Of a stretch of 64,000 nt of DNA, positions 56,995-64,000 are shown piece after piece. Position 1 is the stretch's first letter; each line of letters begins with the position of its first letter. The notes beneath the pieces were generated by a model. The model had not been told where the DNA came from. It made no database searches and saw nothing but the letters and a program-made list of their open reading frames with translations. The translations under genes were made by a program, and so were the position numbers. The stretch lies in contig JAJRVQ010000127.1 in assembly GCA_024277255.1 (NCBI GenBank), forward strand, positions 49,432-113,431, written 5' to 3'. The stretch is from Acidobacteriota bacterium. GTDB taxonomy: Bacteria; Acidobacteriota; Thermoanaerobaculia; Multivoradales; SZUA-115.

Positions 56995-59460
56995 ATGACG
57001 CTGAAGCCACTCACCGACCGCCGTAAGGCCACGGTCCAAGATTCATCGCAGGACTCCCTTCCTCTCGCTGCCGAGAGCATTCTCAGCGATTACCGAATCG
57101 CCTACCGGAGTCGGCAAGCAAGTCTGATCGGTCGCCGCGAGGTGCTGACCGGCAAAGCCAAGTTCGGCATTTTCGGTGACGGCAAGGAGGTGGCACAGTT
57201 GGCCATGGCCCAGGCATTCAAGCCGGGCGATTTCAGGGCGGGCTACTACCGCGATCAGACCTTCCACTTCGCCACCGGGATTTCGGACATCGAGGCCTTC
57301 TTCGCCCAACTCTTCGCCCATGCCAGCCTCGAGGCCGAGCCGGCTTCAGCTGGGCGACAGATGACCGGCCACTTCGCCAGTCGCAGCCTCGACGCCGGCG
57401 GTCGCTGGCTTCGCTTGACCGACCAGCTCAATTCTTCGGCCGATCTTTCCCCCACCGCTTCCCAGATGCCGCGCCTGGTGGGGCTGGCCTACGCCTCACG
57501 CCTCTACCGCCAGATCCCGGAGCTGGCCGGGGAGACGGGTTTCTCTCGCGGCGGCAACGAAGTCGCCTTCGGAACGATCGGCAACGCCAGCTGTGCCGAG
57601 GGACTGTTCTGGGAGTCGATCAATGCCATCGGCGTTCTCGCAGCGCCCGCGGTGATCTCCATTTGGGATGACGGCTACGGTATTTCCGTTCCCAACGAGC
57701 ACCAGATCACCAAGGCCGACCTGTCGAGCGTGCTCTCGGGCTTCGCCCGCGCATCGGGAGATACCGGTGATTCCAGCGGCACCGGCGGCTACCAGCTCTT
57801 CACCGTCGCCGGCTGGGACTATCCTCGGCTATTGCAGGTCTACGCCGAAGCGGCGGCCGTCGCTCGCCAGCACCACATTCCAGCGATCATCCACGTCACC
57901 GAACTGACCCAACCTCAAGGTCACTCGACCTCGGGCAGCCATGAGCGCTACAAGTCCGCCGAGCGGTTGGCGTGGGAAGAGGAGCACGACTGCTTGCCCC
58001 GAATGCGCCAGTGGATGGTGAGCGAGGGCTTGGTCTCGGCCGGCGATCTGGATCGCTACGAGCAGGAGGATCGTGCCACGGTCACCGAACTCAAGAACCG
58101 GGCGTGGCAAGCCTACCGGCAGCCGATCGAGAAGCGGCTGCACAGCTTTGTCGCCCTGGCCAGCGAACTCGCCGCCGTATCGCGCCACGGGCAGGAGATC
58201 GAGTCGGTCCACCGCGTCCTGAGCCGCATGCAGAACCCCGGAACGCGCGACATCCTCGCCGCTGCCGGCGAGGCCCTGGTGCTTTCCCTGGGCGAGAGGG
58301 TGGAACCACGGCAACGGCTGGCCGCGTGGAGAAAGGAGCAGGAGGAGGCTCTGCGTGCCGGTTATGGCTCGGACCTTCACTGCGACACCGCCCGCGGTGC
58401 TCTGGCGGTCCCGGTGGTCGAGGCGCGCTACCCGCGGGACGGCGAGCAGCTTCGGGGCTTCGAGATACTCAACGCTTTCTTCGAACAGGCCCTGAAACGC
58501 GATCCGCGGGTGATCGCCATCGGTGAAGACGTCGGCAAGCTAGGAGATGTCAACCAGGGCTTTGCCGGTCTACAGGCTAAATTTGGCGAGTTGCGGGTCA
58601 GCGACACCGGAATTCGCGAGGCGACGATCATCGGCCAGGCCATCGGCATGGCGATGCGCGGCCTGCGGCCAATCGCCGAGATTCAATACCTCGACTACAT
58701 TCTCTACGCCCTGCAAATCCTCTCCGACGATTTGGCGACCCTGCGCTGGCGCACCCGCGCCGGCCAGATGGCACCGGTGATTCTGCGCACCCGCGGCCAT
58801 CGGCTGGAGGGTGTGTGGCATGCCGGCTCCCCGATGGCCGGCCTGCTGGGGCTGGTGCGAGGGATCTACCTCTGCGTGCCCCGCGACATGCGGCAAGCCG
58901 CCGGCATGTACAACACTCTTCTGCAAGGCGATGACCCGGCCATCGTCATCGAGGTGTTGAACGGCTATCGCCTCAAGGAGCCGATGGCTGAGAACCTGGC
59001 GGAGGCCACGGTACCGCTCGGGGTCCCCGAGATCTTGCGCCAAGGTAGCGACGTCACGGTGGTCACCTACGGCGCCTGCTGTCGGATCGCCCAGGCGGCG
59101 GCGCAGCAGCTGGCGACCTTGGGCATCGAGACCGAAGTGATCGATGTGCAGACTCTCCTCCCCTTCGATCTCTCCGGCTGCATCGTCGGATCGCTGAAAA
59201 AGACCCACCGCATCTTGTTTGTCGACGAGGATGTCCCCGGCGGTGCCAGCGCCTACATGATGCAGCAGGTCCTCGAGGTCCAGGACGGCTACTATTGGCT
59301 CGACCACCCCGCCAAGACCTTGACCGCGCAGGCGCACCGTCCGGTCTACGGTTCGGATGGCGATTACGCCTCGAAGCCCAACCGAGAGAGTATCTTGAGA
59401 GCGGTCTACGAACTGGTCCGGGAAGGTGATCCGGCAAAGTTCCCGCCCTTCGGCGGCTAG
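56995..59460 (+). CDS. Fused alpha/beta E1 component of a 2-oxo acid dehydrogenase
   Basis: 821 residues from ATG 56995, behind GTGAGG. The N-terminal alpha half (to about 480) binds thiamine diphosphate with a non-standard GNAS...WDDGYGI in place of GDG...NN. The C-terminal beta half has VIAIGEDVGKLGDVNQGF, DTGIREATIIGQAIGMAM, LRTRGHRLEGVWHAGSPM and ILFVDEDVPGGASAYM. This fusion of E1 alpha and beta occurs in branched-chain or pyruvate-type complexes. It would oxidatively decarboxylate a 2-oxo acid, probably branched-chain. The E2 and E3 genes are not in the window. Confidence 0.88.
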   Translation: MTLKPLTDRRKATVQDSSQDSLPLAAESILSDYRIAYRSRQASLIGRREVLTGKAKFGIFGDGKEVAQLAMAQAFKPGDFRAGYYRDQTFHFATGISDIEAFFAQLFAHASLEAEPASAGRQMTGHFASRSLDAGGRWLRLTDQLNSSADLSPTASQMPRLVGLAYASRLYRQIPELAGETGFSRGGNEVAFGTIGNASCAEGLFWESINAIGVLAAPAVISIWDDGYGISVPNEHQITKADLSSVLSGFARASGDTGDSSGTGGYQLFTVAGWDYPRLLQVYAEAAAVARQHHIPAIIHVTELTQPQGHSTSGSHERYKSAERLAWEEEHDCLPRMRQWMVSEGLVSAGDLDRYEQEDRATVTELKNRAWQAYRQPIEKRLHSFVALASELAAVSRHGQEIESVHRVLSRMQNPGTRDILAAAGEALVLSLGERVEPRQRLAAWRKEQEEALRAGYGSDLHCDTARGALAVPVVEARYPRDGEQLRGFEILNAFFEQALKRDPRVIAIGEDVGKLGDVNQGFAGLQAKFGELRVSDTGIREATIIGQAIGMAMRGLRPIAEIQYLDYILYALQILSDDLATLRWRTRAGQMAPVILRTRGHRLEGVWHAGSPMAGLLGLVRGIYLCVPRDMRQAAGMYNTLLQGDDPAIVIEVLNGYRLKEPMAENLAEATVPLGVPEILRQGSDVTVVTYGACCRIAQAAAQQLATLGIETEVIDVQTLLPFDLSGCIVGSLKKTHRILFVDEDVPGGASAYMMQQVLEVQDGYYWLDHPAKTLTAQAHRPVYGSDGDYASKPNRESILRAVYELVREGDPAKFPPFGG

Positions 59461-60323
59461 ACGATACCCAACTCGCCGAGATGGGTGACGGTCAGCTTCC
59501 ACAACAGCTCCAGTCGATCGGTCAGCCGGTGGTCGCCGTCTTCGAAGAGGTGTAGGTGGATGGCCTTGGGACCGTCCAATCGGGCATTCTCGACGAAGTC
59601 TCGCACCATCCGCCACGGTACGCGGTCGTCCAGTTTGCCCTGGAAGATCAACGAGGGAATGCGGTAGATCCGGCCTAGTTGGCGGCGGTCGAAGCGCTGG
59701 AAGTCCTCGACCAAGCCCCAGCCGAGTTCGCAGCTGCGATCCCCGTCGACGAAGCGAAAGAACTCGTCGTGCCGCCACTGGCGGGTACCCTCCTCGCCCA
59801 AGAAGCGCACAAAGGCCTCGGCCATGGTCAGAGCGGGGGCGATGAAGCAACCCGCCACCACTCCTCGAGGGTGACGCGCGCCATGCCACAGCGCGGTCGC
59901 TCCGCCCATCGACGATCCAAAGAGGACCACTTGCGAGTAGCCCCGACCGGCGAGGAAACCGCGCGCCGCCTGAGCGTCGGCGAGATTGCGCGACAGGGTC
60001 AGACCCCGCAGGTCGCCCTCGGAGCTGCCGTGTCCCCGGAAGTCGAAGGAGCAGAAGGCCAGCCCTGAAGCCAACGCCCGGGCGCGAAAGAAGGCCGCCT
60101 TGTCACCCAGTTGATCCGAGCCAAAGCCGTGGAAGTAGAGCACCGCGCAGGAGGCGCCGCCCGGTGGCTCGTCGAGGCGAACCGCCAGCCTTTCCACCGG
60201 CGGCTGGCCGCTTCGCTCCGCGGGCGGACCGCCGGTGCTCGGGGCAGATCCATCGCTCCGCGCCTCGACCCAGCCCTGCACATCGACCCAGAAGGGGCCT
60301 CCATCGGCGACCGGCGCCGTCAT
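59457..60323 (-). CDS. Alpha/beta hydrolase
   Basis: 288 residues. The fold is shown by AVLYFHGFGSD (oxyanion HG), FDFRGHGSSEG, the nucleophile elbow LFGSSMGG (Ser in GxSxG) and a late GKLDDRVPW and DGDHRL (Asp and His of the triad). An N-terminal ~45 residues rich in Gly, Pro and Ser look like a disordered extension. The substrate is unknown. It shares 4 bp with TatD upstream and converges with the E1 gene, also by 4 bp. Confidence 0.85.
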   Translation of the reverse strand: MTAPVADGGPFWVDVQGWVEARSDGSAPSTGGPPAERSGQPPVERLAVRLDEPPGGASCAVLYFHGFGSDQLGDKAAFFRARALASGLAFCSFDFRGHGSSEGDLRGLTLSRNLADAQAARGFLAGRGYSQVVLFGSSMGGATALWHGARHPRGVVAGCFIAPALTMAEAFVRFLGEEGTRQWRHDEFFRFVDGDRSCELGWGLVEDFQRFDRRQLGRIYRIPSLIFQGKLDDRVPWRMVRDFVENARLDGPKAIHLHLFEDGDHRLTDRLELLWKLTVTHLGELGIV

Positions 60324-61141
60324 GCGGAAGAGTCGCCCTGCGCCTTGGTGAAGAGAGCGAAAAAGTTCTCGCTGGTGCGCTGGGCAAGGTCGGCCAGGCT
60401 CTCACCGCACTCCACGGCCAACCGGCTGGCGATCTCGACGACGTAGGCCGGCTGGTTGGTCTTGCCGCGATAGGGCACCGGCGCCAGGTAGGGGGTGTCG
60501 GTCTCGACCAACATCCGGTCGTGCGGTACCTCGGGGATCACCTGGCGTACGTTGTCCGCCCGTTTGAAGGTGATCATGCCGGTGAAACCGAGATAGAAGC
60601 CGAGTTCGATCAGCTCTCGGCCCAGTTCCAGCCCTCCGGCGAAGGAGTGAAAGTCGGCCTGCAACCCCTCGTGCTCCGGCTGGAGCAGCTGCGCCAGCAT
60701 CGCCTCATTGCTCTCCCGGTTGTGGACCACCACCGGCAGATCGAGTTCGATGGCCAGCGACCACTGCTCTCGCATCACTTCGATCTGCCGCTGCCGGGGG
60801 GCGTGGTCGTAGAAGAAATCGAGGCCGCACTCGCCCACCGCCACCGCCTTGGGGTCGCTGAGCAGCGCGCGAAGTCGCTCGCGGTCCCCCTCCTGCCACT
60901 GACTCGCTTCGTGGGGATGGGTGCCCAGGGCGCACCAGGTGTCCGGGTTGCGGTGGCAGAACTCGAGAACATCCTCGGCCTCACCCAGGTGAAGAGCCGG
61001 CACCAGGAAGCCGCTGACGCCGCGCTCGCGCGCTCGGTCCATGGCACGCTCTCGTTCGTCGCTCTCCAACGCCTGCAAATGGCAGTGCGAGTCGATCAGC
61101 GGTGCCCCGCCCAGCTCGGCGGTGGGTTCAGGCGCACTCAT
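60320..61141 (-). CDS. TatD-family metal-dependent hydrolase
   Basis: A 273-residue TIM-barrel nuclease-like hydrolase. Metal-binding residues are visible in IDSHCHLQ, AVGECGLDF, VVHNRES and LVETDTPYLAP. Family members are 3'-5' exonucleases or D-aminoacyl-tRNA/DNA repair enzymes; the exact role is not decidable. It overlaps metG upstream by 4 bp, a common gene pairing. Confidence 0.92.
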   Translation of the reverse strand: MSAPEPTAELGGAPLIDSHCHLQALESDERERAMDRARERGVSGFLVPALHLGEAEDVLEFCHRNPDTWCALGTHPHEASQWQEGDRERLRALLSDPKAVAVGECGLDFFYDHAPRQRQIEVMREQWSLAIELDLPVVVHNRESNEAMLAQLLQPEHEGLQADFHSFAGGLELGRELIELGFYLGFTGMITFKRADNVRQVIPEVPHDRMLVETDTPYLAPVPYRGKTNQPAYVVEIASRLAVECGESLADLAQRTSENFFALFTKAQGDSSA

Positions 61142-63051
61142 CGCACACGAGTCCCGCTCGGCACTTCTCCATCCGGCCGCAGGAGGATCGGGGCTCCGTC
61201 CACCGATGCCGCCAGCACCATTCCCTGCGAGCGCACCCCCATCAGCTTGGCCGGTTTCAGGTTGGCGACGATCACCACCTGGCGCCCAACCAGATCCTCG
61301 GGCTGGTACTGCGTGGCGATGCCCGCCACCACGGTGCGCACCTCGTCGCCCAACTCGACGGTCAGCTTGAGCAACTTCTTCGACTTCGGAATCGCCTCGG
61401 CGGTGCGTACGGTGGCCACCCTGAGTTGGGTGGCCATGAACTGCTCGATGTCGATCGAGCCGTCGTCGGCCTTCTCCGCTTCGGCGGCGGCTGGCGGTTC
61501 AGCCTCCGCCGCGATCGAGGCCAGGTAGCCCTTCTTGTCGATGCGGGGAAAAATGGGCGAACTCTCCGCCATTTCGGCGCCGCCGGGCAGAGCTCCCCAC
61601 CGCAACCCATCGAGGCTGGTAGGCGGCTCGCCGACGCCGATGGCGGCCAGCACTTGGGCCGCGACCGTCGGCATGACTGGCAACAGGCCCACCGCCACCA
61701 CGCGCACCGCTTCAAGGCCGTTCCACAGCACCTCTCCGGCCTGGGACAGCGTATCGGGACTCTTGATCAGCTTCCACGGCGCGCCGGCCACGATGTACTG
61801 GTTGGTTTCGGCGAGGAGCCGCCAGAGCGAGCGTAGGGCGGTTTGAAAGGCGAACTCATCCATCGCCCGGCGATACTCCTCGGCCACCGTCGCCGCCAGC
61901 TCGGCGAGCGGTCCCGGGCTCGCCGGCGGCGGTGTCTTGCCGTCAAAGCCCCGCCGACTCAGCGTTACCAGCCGGCTGACGGTGTTACCCAGGTCGTTGG
62001 CCAGATCGCTGTTGAAGCGGTCGACGAAACCCTCGTCCGAGAAAGAAGCGTCTTGGCCGAAGACCATCTGTCGCAAGAGGAAATAGCGCAAGCTATCGGC
62101 GCCGAACTCCTCGATCAGATGGTCGGGCCGCACCACGTTGCCCACCGACTTGGACATCTTGCTCTCGTCCTTGAGCCACCAGCCGTGGGCGTAGACCGTC
62201 GTCGGCAGCGGCAGCCCGGCGGAGAGCAAGAAGGCCGGCCAGTAGACGGCGTGGAAGCGCAGAATGTCCTTGCCCACCAAGTGCAACCGCTCTCCCTCAC
62301 CACCCCAGAAACGGTCGTACAGCGCGGTTTCCTCCGAGCCGAAGCCCAAGGCGGTGAGGTAGTTGGTCAGTGCGTCGAGCCAGACGTAGACCACATGGTC
62401 CGCGTCTTCGGGCCATGGCACTCCCCACGACACCGAGGCGCGCGAGACGGAAAGGTCATTCAGGCCACCTTCGACAAAACTGATGACCTCGTTCTTTCGG
62501 CCCACCGGTTGGACACTCTCCGGGTGGCTGCGGTACCACTCGAGTAGCGGCTCCTGGTAGGCGGAAAGGCGGAAGAACCAGCTCGCCTCCCTCACCCGTT
62601 CCACGGCGTCTCCGGTCTCGGTATCGATGCCGTCCTTGACCTGAGAGTCGGCTACGAAAGCCTCGGCGGTCGGGTTGTACCAACCCTCGTATTCTCCTTT
62701 GTAGAGGTCATCCTTGGCGATCATCCGCCGGATCATCTCGTGTACGGCCAGCTTGTGGCGCGGCTCGGTGGTGCGCACGCGGTCGTTGGGTTCGACGCCG
62801 ATCCTGGGCCACAGCGCATCGTAGGCGGCCACGATGCGGTCGGCGAGAGCGATCGGCTCGATCCCCTCGGCGGCGGCGACCCGCTCGATCTTCAGGCCAT
62901 GCTCATCGGTGCCGGTAAGGAAGAAAGTCTCATCCCCTCTCATCCGGCGGTAGCGAGCCAGAGTGTCGGCGACCACCGTCGTATAGACGTGACCGATGTG
63001 CGGCGGCGCGTTGACGTAGTAGATCGGCGTGGTGATGTAGAAAGTGTTCAT
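61138..63051 (-). CDS. metG: Methionyl-tRNA synthetase
   Basis: 637 residues from ATG 63051, which follows GGGGCTGAG; the ATG 21 bases upstream lacks a site. Signatures are ITTPIYYVNAPPHIGHVYTT (HIGH at 18-21), FLTGTDEHG and KMSKS near residue 300. A C-terminal tRNA-binding domain of EMAP/Trbp111 type (about 530-637) has LRVATV and AGIATQYQPEDLVGRQVVIV. It charges initiator and elongator tRNA-Met. A TAGAAT box (complement of 63082-63087) about 30 bases upstream may be its -10. Confidence 0.97.
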   Translation of the reverse strand: MNTFYITTPIYYVNAPPHIGHVYTTVVADTLARYRRMRGDETFFLTGTDEHGLKIERVAAAEGIEPIALADRIVAAYDALWPRIGVEPNDRVRTTEPRHKLAVHEMIRRMIAKDDLYKGEYEGWYNPTAEAFVADSQVKDGIDTETGDAVERVREASWFFRLSAYQEPLLEWYRSHPESVQPVGRKNEVISFVEGGLNDLSVSRASVSWGVPWPEDADHVVYVWLDALTNYLTALGFGSEETALYDRFWGGEGERLHLVGKDILRFHAVYWPAFLLSAGLPLPTTVYAHGWWLKDESKMSKSVGNVVRPDHLIEEFGADSLRYFLLRQMVFGQDASFSDEGFVDRFNSDLANDLGNTVSRLVTLSRRGFDGKTPPPASPGPLAELAATVAEEYRRAMDEFAFQTALRSLWRLLAETNQYIVAGAPWKLIKSPDTLSQAGEVLWNGLEAVRVVAVGLLPVMPTVAAQVLAAIGVGEPPTSLDGLRWGALPGGAEMAESSPIFPRIDKKGYLASIAAEAEPPAAAEAEKADDGSIDIEQFMATQLRVATVRTAEAIPKSKKLLKLTVELGDEVRTVVAGIATQYQPEDLVGRQVVIVANLKPAKLMGVRSQGMVLAASVDGAPILLRPDGEVPSGTRVR

Positions 63052-63106
63052 CTCAGCCCCATTTCGTTGCAAGAGCGGCGGATTCTAGCAGAGAGGCGAC
63101 GCTGGC

Positions 63107-63988
63107 TCAGTCCAGGTTTGCGAAGGTGTAACTTTCGCCGCAGAAGGTGCATTCGGCCACGATCTTGCCCTCTTCGTAGAGGGATTCTTGATCCTCGGGC
63201 GGTAGCGTCGAAAGCTGCCGGTGCAACCGCTCCCGGCTACACCGGCAGCGGTAGGCCAACTGCCGCCGCTCTTTCCGGTCGCTCTCCAAGCCGGCGAGGA
63301 AGGTGGCGAGCACCGACTCCCGGCCTTCTGCCTCTAGCATGCGACTGATTCCACCGGTGGCTTGGGTGACGGCGGCCAGGTTGCGCTCAAGCCGTTCGAT
63401 CGTCTCGTCGCTGGCACCGGGCATTGCCTCGATGATCATCCCTCCGGCGGCGGCGACCCCTTGGCGGCGCGTCAAGACGCCCACCGAGACGGCCGAACGT
63501 CGCTGCTCGCTCTGGTGGAGAAAGTGAGCCAGGTCATCGCCGATCTCGCCGCTGGCCAGTTCCACCTGGCTGGTGTAGGTACGAGCGCCCCGAGCCCGGG
63601 TCACATGCAGGGTGCCCTCGCCGATGGCTCCGCCGACGTCCAGTTTGCCGGCGGCGGTCGCCGGCAGGCTGACCAGCCCATTGCTGACCGTGCCGCGCAC
63701 CGAGCCGTCCTCGTCCGCATCGGCGATCACCCGCTTGAGCGGACCGCTGCCCCGAACCTCGATCATCAACCGGGAAGAGACCTTGGTCGCCATGCGCAAC
63801 AGCAGCACCGACCCGACCATCAACCTCCCGACGGCGGCCGAGGCCAGCGGCGAGAGATCGAGACGTCCACGGGTCGTTTCGACGATCGCCGTCAGGTCGG
63901 CAAAGGCCCAGCGCAGGTCGCCTCCGGCGGCCGTGCCGAGTTCCATCTCGCCTACTGCGTGTGGCTGTGTATTCTTCATATTCTTCAC
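63107..63988 (-). CDS. hslO: Hsp33 redox-regulated chaperone
   Basis: 293 residues from a GTG at 63988 (an ATG lies three codons on). The family is shown by the N-terminal fold and by the zinc/disulfide switch at the C-terminus: a CRCSRERL segment and CTFCGESY supply the four Cys of CxC and CxxC. Under oxidative stress the zinc is lost and the protein becomes a holdase. The gene is complete inside the window and is separated from metG by 55 bases. Confidence 0.93.
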   Translation of the reverse strand: MKNMKNTQPHAVGEMELGTAAGGDLRWAFADLTAIVETTRGRLDLSPLASAAVGRLMVGSVLLLRMATKVSSRLMIEVRGSGPLKRVIADADEDGSVRGTVSNGLVSLPATAAGKLDVGGAIGEGTLHVTRARGARTYTSQVELASGEIGDDLAHFLHQSEQRRSAVSVGVLTRRQGVAAAGGMIIEAMPGASDETIERLERNLAAVTQATGGISRMLEAEGRESVLATFLAGLESDRKERRQLAYRCRCSRERLHRQLSTLPPEDQESLYEEGKIVAECTFCGESYTFANLD

Positions 63989-64000
63989 CGCGGTAAGCTA

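Overview
The window is a G+C-rich bacterial chromosome segment, densely coded on both strands with many 1 to 8 bp gene overlaps. An alternative complex III operon, IcmF beside a two-subunit methylmalonyl-CoA mutase, paired DUF5916 outer-surface proteins, IPTL-CTERM secreted proteins and a FecR/DUF6600 protein together suggest an Acidobacteriota-like organism. This is an inference: no rRNA or marker phylogeny is available. No phage, transposase or CRISPR array was seen. Both window ends are chromosomal; the first gene is cut by the left edge.

Layout. 1-5.3 kb: alternative complex III (actB, actE, an extra monoheme cytochrome, actC, actD, actF), an energy-conserving quinol:cytochrome c oxidoreductase. 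5.3-7.8 kb: lipoproteins, a CusF-like copper protein, a frameshifted YHS-domain gene and an AraC regulator. 7.8-9.6 kb: two tandem PPK2 polyphosphate kinases. 9.8-14 kb: fatty acid desaturase, small lipoprotein, DUF5916 protein and a secreted DUF1080-like protein. 14.2-17.5 kb: accessory-looking patch with a PIN-like DUF4411 protein, an XRE-ImmA/IrrE protease and a Fic protein behind operator-like repeats, beside tRNA-Leu, tRNA-Cys and tRNA-Gly. 18.3-22.2 kb: yraN, cysS, lipoprotein, def and a TPR/cNMP-binding protein. 22.5-27.5 kb: FecR/DUF6600 protein with a very basic tail, then a small membrane protein, thiE, lspA and an RluD-type pseudouridine synthase. 27.6-36.5 kb: icmF, mutA, mutB, meaB. 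36.6-45 kb: second DUF5916 protein, an unknown protein, coaX, birA, valS and a receiver-domain protein. 45.2-48.2 kb: second CusF-like lipoprotein, then two tandem copies of a complete promoter-leader-gene-terminator unit encoding secreted IPTL-CTERM proteins. 48.2-56.9 kb: two acyl-CoA dehydrogenases, small protein, class II DAHP synthase, frameshifted iron alcohol dehydrogenase, zinc-ribbon protein, sirtuin, methyltransferase and a one-domain asparaginase. 57-64 kb: fused 2-oxo acid dehydrogenase E1, hydrolase, TatD, metG and hslO.

The metabolic theme is aerobic oxidation of branched-chain and odd-chain carbon. The fused E1, two acyl-CoA dehydrogenases and B12-dependent mutases would feed succinyl-CoA and reducing power to the quinone pool, which complex III drains. 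The sirtuin carries the Tyr-x-x-Arg signature of acidic-acyl lysine deacylases, which fits a cell rich in succinyl- and methylmalonyl-CoA.

The least explained structure is the duplicated IPTL-CTERM unit with its roughly 200-nt conserved leader. The Fic operator array and two apparent gene-breaking frameshifts are also worth checking.
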